Assembly: GCA_946222675.1 (NCBI GenBank)
Contig: CAMIMA010000001.1
Span: forward strand, 404,835 to 468,834
Direction of reading: 5' to 3'
DNA: 64,000 bases
From: an uncultured Candidatus Saccharibacteria bacterium
GTDB lineage: Bacteria > Patescibacteriota > Saccharimonadia > Saccharimonadales > Saccharimonadaceae
Each line of letters starts with the position of its first letter. Position 1 is the first letter of the stretch. The translations under genes and the position numbers were made by a program. Shown here one piece after another: positions 35,450 through 45,058 of this stretch. Under the pieces are notes generated by a model that worked only from the letters and a program-made list of their open reading frames with translations, was not told the origin of the DNA and made no database searches.

Positions 35450-36433
35450 ATGTTGGAAAGACTAAATTTACAGTCTGTCCCTCTCCTAATTGTTAGTGTA
35501 GTCATCCTGATTGAGGTGACTTATTTGACAGTTATGAAGTTAAGACAGCGCAAACTGAAAGTGGCGCGTGGGTCAATATTGTTAGACTCGTGCTCGATTA
35601 TGGATGGCAGGATTATTGATCTTGCCAAGACTGGTATTATTACCTCAGAAATTATTGTACCGCGGTCTGTGGTGGTTGAAATGCAGTTGTTGGCAGATAA
35701 ATCTGACCATGAGAAGCGCGTGCGGGCACGGCGTGGTCTAGAGAATGTACGGCTCTTAAAGACAATGGATACGGTTAGCGTGGCGATTGTGAATGATGGC
35801 AAGGTCGGTAAGGGGGGTGTAGACGAACGTCTATTGGATATTGCCAAAAATTATGACGCTTCAATTGCAACGACTGACTTTAATTTAAATCGTGTAGCTA
35901 AAGTAATGGATGTGCCTGTGATTAATGTAAATGAGATTGCGCAGGTGATGCGTGCTAATCATTTCCCTGGTGACCAAGTAGAAATTGAGTTATTGCAAGC
36001 GGGCGCAAACCGCAGCCAAGCTGTAGGCTACCTTGATGATGGCACCATGGTAGTGGTCGAGGATAGCAAAGATTTAATTGGTTCACGCGTGAAGGTGGAA
36101 ATTATTCGCTCATTGCAGACTGAGGCTGGGCGTATGATGTTTGCGAAGAAAATTGAGCGTGTAGTTCAGCAGAATAATAAACCGGCTGCACACAAACGTG
36201 ATAAGTCGGTTAGTGCTAAAATCAAGTCAGCGCCTGCCTTTCATTCTGATCAATTACCAAAACAACATAACACGGAGAAGGCGAAGTCTAAATCCGAAGC
36301 GAAGCGGAATAATGGTAGTACGACTAAAGCTTCGCGTCGTCGGACTCCATCGCAGTCTAGCGTAGAGCGTCAAGTGGTAGCGTTGGCTAACGCGCAACAG
36401 ACAAGTTTTGACGAAGTCGACAAAACAAAGTAA
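35450..36433 (+). CDS. Membrane-anchored PIN-TRAM domain protein (YacL-like)
   Basis: 327 aa. A single N-terminal membrane helix (about 8-30) replaces the four helices of Firmicute YacL. The PIN nuclease domain (about 40-165) has LLDSCSIMDGR, VVVEMQLLAD and TTDFNLNR, supplying the acidic metal ligands. The TRAM RNA-binding domain (about 180-240) is EIELLQAGANRSQAVGYLDDGT. A Lys/Ser-rich, probably disordered tail of about 80 residues follows. Members are putative membrane-associated RNases. Its 3' end overlaps the convergent gene by 47 nt. Confidence 0.85.
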   Translation: MLERLNLQSVPLLIVSVVILIEVTYLTVMKLRQRKLKVARGSILLDSCSIMDGRIIDLAKTGIITSEIIVPRSVVVEMQLLADKSDHEKRVRARRGLENVRLLKTMDTVSVAIVNDGKVGKGGVDERLLDIAKNYDASIATTDFNLNRVAKVMDVPVINVNEIAQVMRANHFPGDQVEIELLQAGANRSQAVGYLDDGTMVVVEDSKDLIGSRVKVEIIRSLQTEAGRMMFAKKIERVVQQNNKPAAHKRDKSVSAKIKSAPAFHSDQLPKQHNTEKAKSKSEAKRNNGSTTKASRRRTPSQSSVERQVVALANAQQTSFDEVDKTK

Positions 36434-37481
36434 TTACCCAGAGCATAATACCGAAGTCAATAAATAACTCAAGGTATTCGGTTGGAGTGCCATGATTATA
36501 ATCCCATATGTGGTTGAAGAATAAACTGCCAACCATAGTTATAATTGATAGAGCTAAAATCAGGGCTGGTTGTCGCCAGTTCTGATTTTGCTTTAGTTGG
36601 TTATGTAGAATTATAATTATGGCCGCAATTGTGCCGAGTATAATAAATAAATTAGAATTATAATAAACTCCGGAAGCAATTTGGTAGTTAGCTAGCAGTG
36701 GATCTGATAGCATAAAGGCGGGCGAAAATATTAGGGTAAATTGCTGTGGCGGTAAAAAGTCAGCTAAATATGCCAATTTGTGACTGCGCAGCCATCTAGT
36801 GAGCGACGAATTAAATAATGGCAGTAATATCAACAAGATCCAGCCGCCGAGATAAAGTATATTTTGGAATAACTGTGTAGCGAGATTGTGAAAGTTAGTT
36901 TCCTTTTGGATATTGTAGGTGGCAATGAGATCTGGAGTCTTCCAATTAAAGATGCGCTGTCCCCAAGATAATTCTTCACCTGCCATTAAAAATAGAATAA
37001 TTGCTAGTAAAAGACAAAGGACAGCAGTCGACTGGTGCTTTTTGCGGTTTATTAACGCCATATAACAACATAGAGTAGCTCCAACTAGTTCCATGCCGCA
37101 TTTAATGAAGATACCAGAACGATAAAATGGCCAGGTTTCCTTGCGAATCAGGTCGCTTGCAAGCTGCGGGAATGTGATTTGAAGGATGAGACATACTGCG
37201 ACAACTATCGGCAGAGCGATGGCTAGCTTTGAGTATGGTGTTTTGTGGCTACTTTTATTATTAGCTAAATTATACTGTGCTAATAAGATACCACTAAAAC
37301 TGACAGTGCATAGTATAATGACTAGGCGCAATAAGTTAAACAACCAATTAGTGGTTAGCGGATAAGCCCATTTACTTGGTGCAAAAAATAGCGCCAAAGT
37401 CGCCAAGATGGATATGGTAGTGGCGACTTTAGCAATGTTATTTTGTAATTGTGAATAGTGTGCGTTAATTAATTTTGGCAA
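36387..37481 (-). CDS. Polytopic membrane protein with EELSWGQRIF motif
   Basis: 364 aa with about nine hydrophobic helices. TTG at 37481 is the likely start: AGAGGAG is correctly placed upstream and no in-frame ATG fits. The segment GEELSWGQRIFNWKTP (about 170-185), followed by NIQKETNFHNL, is a motif I recognise from uncharacterised bacterial membrane proteins. Its acidic and tryptophan residues lie in a loop between helices. It is 21 nt downstream of the PBP1A gene on the same strand, so a cell-envelope role is plausible but unproven. Confidence 0.72.
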   Translation of the reverse strand: MPKLINAHYSQLQNNIAKVATTISILATLALFFAPSKWAYPLTTNWLFNLLRLVIILCTVSFSGILLAQYNLANNKSSHKTPYSKLAIALPIVVAVCLILQITFPQLASDLIRKETWPFYRSGIFIKCGMELVGATLCCYMALINRKKHQSTAVLCLLLAIILFLMAGEELSWGQRIFNWKTPDLIATYNIQKETNFHNLATQLFQNILYLGGWILLILLPLFNSSLTRWLRSHKLAYLADFLPPQQFTLIFSPAFMLSDPLLANYQIASGVYYNSNLFIILGTIAAIIIILHNQLKQNQNWRQPALILALSIITMVGSLFFNHIWDYNHGTPTEYLELFIDFGIMLWVITLFCRLRQNLSVAR

Positions 37482-37502
37482 AATTCTCCTCTAGTGTGAT
37501 AC

Positions 37503-40220
37503 TTAATTAGTATTTAGTGTGCGTGATAGGTTAGTAGTGTAAAAACCAGCATCGGTTATAGTGGCACTGACGTTATAACTTGAAGTATCGCCTGTTTCAA
37601 GTGTTACATCCCACGACCCACCGCTGAGTTGAGCATCATAATTTTTGCCATTAATTGTCATGCTTGCACTAGTAATAGGGTTTGTGCCCTTCATCGCTAT
37701 TACCGATACAACGACGTACTTCTTTCCGTTACTAGAGTTGCGTGGCGTAAGGGTGATTTCAGAAATAAATGGTTTATTATCAGTACACTTATGGAAGTCG
37801 TCCACTGCTTCAACGTTATATCCGTCTGGCGCCGCGATAGTAGTCTTATTGGTCAATGTGTCTGTGGTCTTAGTAACGTCCAAAGTCTCCTTTGCTCCAT
37901 CCGGTGTACACGCACCAGCACGTTTCTTACTGACTCTATCAAATACTATTTTTTGGGTTGAGGTGGTTTTCTGCGACTTGTTGTACCACGATGGATAAAG
38001 GTCGCGCTCGCCATCTACATTTAAGTCTTGTATGCCATCAGGCCGATTGAACCACTCGTTTTCCTTATAAAGGCCATTCTTCTTAAAGTAGTCATAGATA
38101 TCCTGAGTAATATCAGCAATTACTGGTCCTAACGACATACCATCGGCATTGCCGCGTAGAGCAGAAGGAGTATGATTGCCAGCCCAAACTGATAGAGTTG
38201 CCTTAGGAGTAAAGCTCATCATCCAAATATCCTTTGGCCGATTGCCAATGTTACTCGTACCAGTTTTGGTTCCTGTTTTAATATTCTTGAAGTAGAATCC
38301 GGTTGGACGCCAGCCGAAGGTGTCCTTGCGTGCGTTGTCATCTGAAAGAATGTCACTAATAATGTAGGTAGTCTGCGGGTCGAAGACTTGTTTTGCGCTA
38401 TCTTTCCACTCGTAGAGCTTTTCCTTCTGGCTATTTTTAACTTCTAGTACCGTGGTGTAAGGTTTATATACGCCACCACGGGCAATTGTTGCAAAGGCGT
38501 TGACGTGTTCAACTTGTTTGACGCCACAACCACCAATGGCGGAGGCGAGGCCGGAATTACGGTCGGCACCGTCAGTACAATAACTCTGGTCGCCAGCATC
38601 GCGAATTATTTTCCAAGTTGGAGCGGCGCCACCGTTTAATGCCATAGCTTTAATGGCAGGTACGTTACGCGAGCCACCTAGTGATTTGCGAATCGGGATA
38701 TTGCCTTTAAAGCGGCCATCGGCGTTATTGACGGAATTACCGCTAGTGGTGCGATAAATGTTTTGTGGAATTGGCGTATCTGGGATAATTGAACCACCGC
38801 CGAACGTGCCATTAGGATTGTTTTGATTGTTAATTAGCGAGGCGTAAACTAAAGGCTTAATTGATGAACCTGGCTGGATGAATGAGGTGGCGGAGTTGAC
38901 GGCACCGTATCCAGGATAATTGTAATCACGGCTACCTTGGACGCCGAGTAGCTGGCCAGTTTGGTTATCAATCATAGCCATTGATGAGTTATCGAAGCCA
39001 TAGCGATGTTGCAGATAGGATAGACGGCCAGTGAATAGGCTACGCGTGGTATCCTCTAGCTTGTCTTGCACGTGACTATCAAGAGTAGTTTTAACGGTTA
39101 AGCCGCCTTGACCGACGATTTTAGCACCCAGTTTTTCAGTCAATTCGTTTTTTACCATTTGAATAAAGTGTGGAGCTTTAGCACCGGCGAACTGCTGAGC
39201 TAGTGGCTTAAGCTTGTCTAGGGTTGGAACCTTCTTGGCGTCCTCGGCTTCCTTCTCGGTAATCATACCTTGTTCTGCCATATATGAAATCACTGTTTTT
39301 TGGCGCGCCAAAAGTGCGTTGTTACCACGAGTATTATATGGATTGTACCAAGCTGGCGACTGTGGAATTGAGGCAAGTAAGGCGGCTTCATCAATAGTTA
39401 AGTCCTTGGCGGATTTGCCAAAATAAGTCTGGGCTGCTGATTCAACACCATTACGGCGGCCACCATATGGAGATTCATTGAGATACATGGTTAAAATTTG
39501 GTCTTTGCTATAAATATTTTCGGCTTCAAAAGCAAGGATGGCTTCCTTAATCTTGCGTGGAATACCGGTAATGCCACGGTTGCTAGCTTGGTCGGCAAAG
39601 AAAACCTGCTTAATTAGCTGCTGAGTTAGCGTAGAGCCACCCTGTGTGCTACGAGACTTCTTAAAAATGTTGTTAACAATGGCACGCAAAGTACCAGAAA
39701 TAGATACGCCACCGTGTTTATAGAAGTTTTTATCCTCAATGGCTACTGTAGCGTCCTTGATGTATTTACTAATTTTATCTGAATCAACTACGAGTCGATA
39801 CTCACCAGAACCCTTATCTTCCCATAGGAGTTGGTTATTGCGGTCGTAGTATTTGGTTACAGTAGTTTGGACGCGTTTATTTAGCTCTGACGGCTGGAGT
39901 GATTTAAGCTCGCCGCGGAAATAGAAGAATGAGATTACGAGGATAATTGCAATTGCGGCAATAGTACCACCGAATATCTTGCCAAGCATCTTGAGACCAT
40001 CAAGTGAAAACCAGTATTTAAATACGCGCTTCGGCGCGAAGTGAGTGAAGAATCGCTTAATTGGATTCTTTGGCAGTGTGGCTAAATATTCAGCCCTGGC
40101 GCGACTGCGCCGTTCGCGCCTAACAGCGCGTTTACTCTTGTTTTGCTCATGCGCTAGATTAGAATAAGTCATAAACTTGCGACCGCTATCTAAATCATCG
40201 TGAGCTGGTTTCTTGGTCAT
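37503..40220 (-). CDS. Class A penicillin-binding protein (PBP1A-type)
   Basis: 905 aa, bifunctional peptidoglycan synthase. A basic cytoplasmic tail (1-80) and one membrane helix (about 83-101) come first. The GT51 glycosyltransferase has ATVAIEDKNFY (catalytic E162) and GGSTLTQQLIKQ. The transpeptidase has SSIK in QPGSSIKPL (about 450), SRN in GGSRNVPA and KTG in TGTKTGTSN. After the catalytic domains come an unstructured linker and a C-terminal Ig-like beta domain (about 815-905), possibly for wall binding. Its presence indicates this lineage builds its own peptidoglycan. Confidence 0.95.
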   Translation of the reverse strand: MTKKPAHDDLDSGRKFMTYSNLAHEQNKSKRAVRRERRSRARAEYLATLPKNPIKRFFTHFAPKRVFKYWFSLDGLKMLGKIFGGTIAAIAIILVISFFYFRGELKSLQPSELNKRVQTTVTKYYDRNNQLLWEDKGSGEYRLVVDSDKISKYIKDATVAIEDKNFYKHGGVSISGTLRAIVNNIFKKSRSTQGGSTLTQQLIKQVFFADQASNRGITGIPRKIKEAILAFEAENIYSKDQILTMYLNESPYGGRRNGVESAAQTYFGKSAKDLTIDEAALLASIPQSPAWYNPYNTRGNNALLARQKTVISYMAEQGMITEKEAEDAKKVPTLDKLKPLAQQFAGAKAPHFIQMVKNELTEKLGAKIVGQGGLTVKTTLDSHVQDKLEDTTRSLFTGRLSYLQHRYGFDNSSMAMIDNQTGQLLGVQGSRDYNYPGYGAVNSATSFIQPGSSIKPLVYASLINNQNNPNGTFGGGSIIPDTPIPQNIYRTTSGNSVNNADGRFKGNIPIRKSLGGSRNVPAIKAMALNGGAAPTWKIIRDAGDQSYCTDGADRNSGLASAIGGCGVKQVEHVNAFATIARGGVYKPYTTVLEVKNSQKEKLYEWKDSAKQVFDPQTTYIISDILSDDNARKDTFGWRPTGFYFKNIKTGTKTGTSNIGNRPKDIWMMSFTPKATLSVWAGNHTPSALRGNADGMSLGPVIADITQDIYDYFKKNGLYKENEWFNRPDGIQDLNVDGERDLYPSWYNKSQKTTSTQKIVFDRVSKKRAGACTPDGAKETLDVTKTTDTLTNKTTIAAPDGYNVEAVDDFHKCTDNKPFISEITLTPRNSSNGKKYVVVSVIAMKGTNPITSASMTINGKNYDAQLSGGSWDVTLETGDTSSYNVSATITDAGFYTTNLSRTLNTN

Positions 40221-40255
40221 AAATCTTACCCTCGCTTTTCTCGCTTAACATTACC

Positions 40256-40264
40256 ATTTTAACA
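40256..40264 (-). promoter_or_regulatory. Extended -10 promoter of the PBP gene
   Basis: Minus-strand TGT-TAAAAT (40264-40256). Unlike the leaderless genes, a GAGGG ribosome-binding site lies between it and the ATG at 40220. Confidence 0.5.
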
Positions 40265-40292
40265 CGCATGGGGCCCAAACTCAACATTTTTG

Positions 40293-40301
40293 TGCTACTA
40301 T
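40293..40301 (+). promoter_or_regulatory. Extended -10 promoter, leaderless tyrS
   Basis: TGC-TACTAT (40293-40301), then ATG 40308 after 6 nt. Divergent from the PBP promoter. Confidence 0.6.
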
Positions 40302-40307
40302 ATAAGT

Positions 40308-41528
40308 ATGAAATTGAGCGAAGAACTGAAATGGCGTGGATTGGTCGGTCAGACGACAGTGTCTGATTTAAGTGAACTTGATAAGCCGGGACGTACGTTT
40401 TATTTTGGTGCTGATCCGAGTCGTGACAGTATGACGATTGGTAATTTGGCAGCGATGATTCTTTGCTTGCGTTTTATTAAGGCTGGCTGGAAAGGCATTA
40501 TTTTGGCTGGTGGTGCAACTGGTATGGCTGGTGGCGACCCAGATGGTAAAGATGAGACGCGTTCAAAAATGACATTAGAGACCATTGGACATAACGTAGC
40601 GGGGATTCGTGGCCAGTTTGCGCGTATCTTTCGTGATGCTGATGTTGAAATCGTGAACAATTACGACTGGTTTAAGGACATTAATTTTGTTGATTTTCTG
40701 CGCAATATTGGTTGGCAGTTCTCAATGACTCAATTGCTTGACCGTGAATTCGTAAAGAATCGCATTGGTGAAGGCGGCAAGGGTATTAATTATGCGGAAT
40801 TTTCTTATATGCTAATGCAGGGCTATGATTACTTGCATTTATATCGCACTAAACACGCTGAGCTAGAACTTTGTGCCGTCGACCAATTTGGCAACTGTGC
40901 TTGTGGAATGCAGCTAATTCGTAAATTGGAGGGTGCGCAGGTCAATGTATTTGGTATGCCCCTAGTAATCAATAAGTCTACGGGTAAGAAATTTGGCAAA
41001 TCCGAGGCGGGTGCAGTTTGGCTGGAGCCAAAGTACACTAGTGTATTTAAATTCTACCAGTTCTGGCTCAATGTTGATGATGCGGGCGTAATTGACTACT
41101 TGAAAATTTATACTTTCCTTGATAAAGGCGAGATTGAGCAGCTTGAGGCTGAGCAGCAGGCTAATCCGGGTGCGCGGTTGGCGCAACACCGATTAGCGGA
41201 ATCAGTGACGGAGCTAGTTCATGGTAAGGCAGCTATGGAGTCAGTGAAGCGCGTGACAGACACTCTGTTTAGTGGTGCAAATGCGGCCGAGCTGAACGAC
41301 GCTGATTTGGCAGTGTTAGCACAAGAAATAACAACAGTGGAATTCGGCGAGCAGACATTAATTGATTTATTGTTGGCGGGCAAATTAGCCAGTAGTAAGT
41401 CTGAAGCACGGCGTTTAGTTGAGCAAAATGCTATCTCTGCTAATGGTGTAAAGGTGGGTCTGGACTATCGCCCAACCGCACCATGCTTATTGCGTCGTGG
41501 CAAGAATCAATTTATGCTAGTTAAATAA
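40308..41528 (+). CDS. tyrS: Tyrosyl-tRNA synthetase with altered class I signatures
   Basis: 406 aa, colinear with bacterial TyrRS through its length, with a C-terminal S4 RNA-binding domain (about 338-400, LLLAGKLASSKSEARRLV). Tyrosine-pocket residues look kept (LMQGYDY and Gln193). KMSKS is represented by KFGKS (228-232). The HIGH motif, usually HxGH in H-L-G-H-L, reads TIGN (43-46), and G-S-D-Q-W-G-N reads A-V-D-Q-F-G-N (190-196). ATG 40308 is chosen from the -10 position. Sole TyrRS status cannot be tested here. It is the first gene of a tight five-gene run. Confidence 0.92.
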   Translation: MKLSEELKWRGLVGQTTVSDLSELDKPGRTFYFGADPSRDSMTIGNLAAMILCLRFIKAGWKGIILAGGATGMAGGDPDGKDETRSKMTLETIGHNVAGIRGQFARIFRDADVEIVNNYDWFKDINFVDFLRNIGWQFSMTQLLDREFVKNRIGEGGKGINYAEFSYMLMQGYDYLHLYRTKHAELELCAVDQFGNCACGMQLIRKLEGAQVNVFGMPLVINKSTGKKFGKSEAGAVWLEPKYTSVFKFYQFWLNVDDAGVIDYLKIYTFLDKGEIEQLEAEQQANPGARLAQHRLAESVTELVHGKAAMESVKRVTDTLFSGANAAELNDADLAVLAQEITTVEFGEQTLIDLLLAGKLASSKSEARRLVEQNAISANGVKVGLDYRPTAPCLLRRGKNQFMLVK

Positions 41529-41533
41529 GTTGG

Positions 41534-42181
41534 ATGGGTGGGATGAAAATTAGCCGGAAGCGCAAATACGGTAAGGCAATAATACGTTCGATTGGAATGC
41601 AGCGTTTTGTGCGGCAGCGCGTTTGGTGGTGTCGCATCGTAAATGTTTGTAGCATCACGCTATATAAGCTGGCACAGTTGGCTCAGTTTTGTGCAATTGG
41701 TGTGCTTCTTATAATAGCTTTTATCTCTTTGTTTGGTTTGTGGCCGCAGTTTAACGGTTACATGTATGATGTATCGTCGGGAATGAATACAAAACCGTTA
41801 TTTGAGATGTCACTAGGCACGAAGTTTTTCTTGAGTTGGTTAATTGCTAATATTGATCCACTGTCACGCTTCTTTTTGCTTGCTTCGCCGGTGGCTTTGC
41901 TTATCTTGATTGCAATGTTTGGGCTTTGGATAGTAGACCGTCTGTCTAGAATGTTTCAAGCTTCATTTGAAGTGACGCGCTCGGTAGCTGATGAAGTGAT
42001 GGCGGCTATTTTATGGGCGCTTGCCTTGATAGCTACGTGGTTTGCGTTCGACCCACATATTGCCTTCATGCCAATGCTAGCGATTACGTTAGCGATGGTG
42101 GCTAATGTTGGTTTATATATACTTAGCTATGCCATCAAGCCCAAGCTAAAAGTTCCGAAATGGCGTATTATAAAGGAATAA
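41534..42181 (+). CDS. Hypothetical membrane protein between tyrS and recG
   Basis: 215 aa. A strongly basic N-terminus (KISRKRKYGK) is followed by about four membrane helices (about 40-66, 95-130 with a break, 155-180, 183-205). ATG 41534 and 41543 are both possible; neither has a convincing ribosome-binding site and coupling to tyrS (6 nt upstream) is likely. No recognisable family. Confidence 0.6.
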   Translation: MGGMKISRKRKYGKAIIRSIGMQRFVRQRVWWCRIVNVCSITLYKLAQLAQFCAIGVLLIIAFISLFGLWPQFNGYMYDVSSGMNTKPLFEMSLGTKFFLSWLIANIDPLSRFFLLASPVALLILIAMFGLWIVDRLSRMFQASFEVTRSVADEVMAAILWALALIATWFAFDPHIAFMPMLAITLAMVANVGLYILSYAIKPKLKVPKWRIIKE

Positions 42182-42182
42182 T

Positions 42183-44231
42183 ATGAATCTATTGACAAGC
42201 GTAGCGGAAATTAAAGGAATCGGGCCAAAGACCGCGGCGCAGTTTGTAGCGGCGGGACTCAGTACAGTGGGCGATTTAATGGAGGATTTTCCGCGGAGTT
42301 ATGAAGACTATACTGGGGCACAAAGAATTGCCGATTTAGTTCCCGGGAAGGTGACATTGCGCGCTCGTGCTATTAGTATTAATAGTCGACATGTGCGCGG
42401 TAAGTTAACTATCACCACTGCTACACTAGAAGATTCCGTGGGAGACCAACTGAACGCGGTGTGGTTCAATCAGCCATATCGGGCTAATCAGTTGACGAAG
42501 GGCGATGAGTTCTTATTTTCCGGTGTGTTTGAGCTAAAGCATGGACGCTATCAGCTTGCTACGCCAACTTGCACACTGGCAAGTGATTTGCCGGTGGATA
42601 GTAATAAAATCGTGCCTGTATATTCGATGCGGGCGGGGCTGAAGCCAAGCTTAATTCGTAAGGCCGTAGAGCAAATTAAGCCACTTTTAGAATTTGCGCC
42701 AGAGATACTACCGGCGGAAGTAATAGATGACAATGATTTGTGTAGTCGCGCGCAGGCACTTAGTACCATTCATTTTCCGTCTGACCGTGATCAGTTAGCT
42801 TTGGCCCGTCATCGCTTGGGGTTTGAGGAAGTATTCACAATGATTTTAGCCGCCAAGCTAAACCGGATGTCAAATCAACAGTTGAAGGGATTCCAAATTG
42901 AGTTTAATCAGCCAAAAATAAGTCAGTTTGTGGCCAATTTGCCATTTCAGTTAACTCCTGTGCAGAAACGTTCTATTTGGGAAATAATCCAAGACTTTAT
43001 GCGGCTAACGCCAATGAATCGTTTGCTGCAAGGTGACGTTGGTTCGGGCAAGACGGTTGTAGCGGCGGTTGCAGCGTATCAAGCGTATCTTGGCGGTTAC
43101 CAGACGGCGCTAATGGTACCAACTGAGGTGCTAGCAAAACAGCACATGGCGACGTTAAAGAAAATGCTAGAACCATATGGCGTGAAAGTTTGCTTGCTTA
43201 CCGGTTCAACCAAGGGCAAGGAACGTGAAGCGGCATTAAAAGAGATTGCTAGCGGCGCCGCGCAAGTGGTGGTTGGCACGCATGCGTTATTTCAACCCGC
43301 AGTGAAGTTTAAGCAACTAGGCTTTGTGGTGATTGACGAACAGCATCGCTTTGGCGTAAAGCAACGGCAAGATCTGCTCGCTAAGACTGATAGCGAGCAT
43401 TTGCCGCATTTATTGGCAATGACGGCGACGCCAATTCCACGTTCGTTGCAGCTAACGATTTTTGGCGACCTCGATGTGTCGACTCTAGATCAATTGCCAC
43501 AGGGGCGACAAGTAATACAGACGAAGATTGTATTACCAAATGAGCGCCCACAATTAGTTGAACGCGTGCGTGCAGAGTTGGCTGCCGGTAGACAAGTTTA
43601 TTATGTGGCTGGTTTGATTGAAGATAGCGACGTGTCGGAGCGCGTGAGCGCTGAGGCATTGTATAAGACCGTGACGAAATTGTATCCTGAATATCGAGTG
43701 GGAATTTTGCATGGTAAAATGGCAGCGGCAGATAAAGAGCGAGTAATGGAACAATTTGCAGCGCATCAGTTAGATATCTTGGTGTCGACTACTGTAATTG
43801 AGGTTGGCGTGGATGTACCAAATGCCACCGTAATGGTAATTGAAGATGCAGAAAACTTTGGCTTGTCGCAGTTACATCAGTTAAGAGGGCGTGTTGGGCG
43901 CGGCAAGTATCAGTCATATTGCTATCTGTGCCAAAGTGACACTAAACAGCCGTCACGTCGTTTAAAGGAAGTTGAGCGTAGTAATGATGGCTTTTACTTG
44001 GCGCAAGTAGATTTGGAGTTACGTGGTGCTGGTGAGATTTATGGTACGATGCAACACGGTGATATTAATTTTCGCATGGCTAACTTAGCTGATACTAAAT
44101 TACTGAGGGCAGCATCGAACAGCGCGGCAAGAGTAGCGCAGGCAATTTCACAGGATGCGCAATATTTGGTAAAATATAGCCAGTTAAGACAGATGGTAAA
44201 TAAGTATCAGAAGATAACAACGTTAAACTAA
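42183..44231 (+). CDS. recG: ATP-dependent DNA helicase RecG
   Basis: A 682-aa RecG that remodels stalled replication forks and Holliday junctions. It has an N-terminal wedge OB domain (about 50-150), Walker A GDVGSGKT (about 284-291) and Walker B DEQHRFGVKQRQ (about 386). MTATPIPRSLQLT, STTVIEVGVDVPNA and QLRGRVGRG follow. It starts with an HhH-like element GIGPKTAAQFVAAG. AAAGGA precedes the ATG. Its TAA overlaps the next ATG by one base. Confidence 0.96.
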   Translation: MNLLTSVAEIKGIGPKTAAQFVAAGLSTVGDLMEDFPRSYEDYTGAQRIADLVPGKVTLRARAISINSRHVRGKLTITTATLEDSVGDQLNAVWFNQPYRANQLTKGDEFLFSGVFELKHGRYQLATPTCTLASDLPVDSNKIVPVYSMRAGLKPSLIRKAVEQIKPLLEFAPEILPAEVIDDNDLCSRAQALSTIHFPSDRDQLALARHRLGFEEVFTMILAAKLNRMSNQQLKGFQIEFNQPKISQFVANLPFQLTPVQKRSIWEIIQDFMRLTPMNRLLQGDVGSGKTVVAAVAAYQAYLGGYQTALMVPTEVLAKQHMATLKKMLEPYGVKVCLLTGSTKGKEREAALKEIASGAAQVVVGTHALFQPAVKFKQLGFVVIDEQHRFGVKQRQDLLAKTDSEHLPHLLAMTATPIPRSLQLTIFGDLDVSTLDQLPQGRQVIQTKIVLPNERPQLVERVRAELAAGRQVYYVAGLIEDSDVSERVSAEALYKTVTKLYPEYRVGILHGKMAAADKERVMEQFAAHQLDILVSTTVIEVGVDVPNATVMVIEDAENFGLSQLHQLRGRVGRGKYQSYCYLCQSDTKQPSRRLKEVERSNDGFYLAQVDLELRGAGEIYGTMQHGDINFRMANLADTKLLRAASNSAARVAQAISQDAQYLVKYSQLRQMVNKYQKITTLN

Positions 44232-45058
44232 TGTATAGTGGAACTATTATTACTCATGGTAGCGGCCGATTGATGGGGACGCACCAGAAGATTGACCGTG
44301 TCGCGCGCAAAAAACTACATCGTTATCTCGGTGAAGGGCAATGGTTCCCGCGGACGCGTGAGATATTGCGGTTTGAGGGCCTGAATGGCCCGGATGGTAT
44401 TAAGCGTAAGTCGCCGGCACATGATGAGCCACGGCATTTTATTAATCCCGATGACCCTAATGACCGACATTTAATAGAACTGATTCGCGGCAACCAGAAT
44501 AATTTAGTTGCGGCATTGATGAGCGGCAATCGTGAGCGCGCCTCATTTGAAGCAGCGTGGTTGGCGCATGCCATTGTTGATGGGTTGACGCCAGCGCATC
44601 ATTATCCGTACGAGGAGCGATTGGCAGAAATCAGAGGCGATACCAAGCAACTACAAGATACTATTTTTCGTAAGGTTATTATGCCGGGTGACACAATGCG
44701 TGACAAGGTGGCGAATAATTGGAAGTATTGGAAGCCGACTGGTTTGATGACAGCGCATGGTTTATATGAGGTGGGCGTGGCGTTTGCGACGGCGCCACTA
44801 CGATTCAAGCGCGTAGCTTTGTCGAAGCATGATATTGAGTTGCTGCGTGCGGCGGATGATTTTGAGCCATTTTTTATGGATGCAGTGCAACGAGTACACC
44901 AACATAAAATCTACGACCGGTTTTTGCAGCGCGGCTGGACTGAATCGTTGGCGCGTGAGACTAAAAATTTTTTGTTGCCAGAAATGATTCATGCTGTGCT
45001 GATGGCATGGTATTTTTGCGCTTATCAGGCGAAGGTTAAGCGACATGGCGACAGTTAG
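44231..45058 (+). CDS. Zinc-dependent phospholipase C / S1-P1 nuclease-like protein
   Basis: 275 aa, soluble, no signal peptide. An all-helical protein with His/Asp clusters arranged as in the zinc phospholipase C/P1 nuclease family: GTHQKIDR (about 17-24), HDEPRHFINP (about 64-73) and WLAHAIVDGLTPAHHYP (about 109-125). These could bind a three-metal centre. Without a signal peptide it would act inside the cell, unlike secreted PLCs, so its substrate is open. It overlaps recG by 1 nt and rsmD by 14 nt. Confidence 0.65.
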   Translation: MYSGTIITHGSGRLMGTHQKIDRVARKKLHRYLGEGQWFPRTREILRFEGLNGPDGIKRKSPAHDEPRHFINPDDPNDRHLIELIRGNQNNLVAALMSGNRERASFEAAWLAHAIVDGLTPAHHYPYEERLAEIRGDTKQLQDTIFRKVIMPGDTMRDKVANNWKYWKPTGLMTAHGLYEVGVAFATAPLRFKRVALSKHDIELLRAADDFEPFFMDAVQRVHQHKIYDRFLQRGWTESLARETKNFLLPEMIHAVLMAWYFCAYQAKVKRHGDS

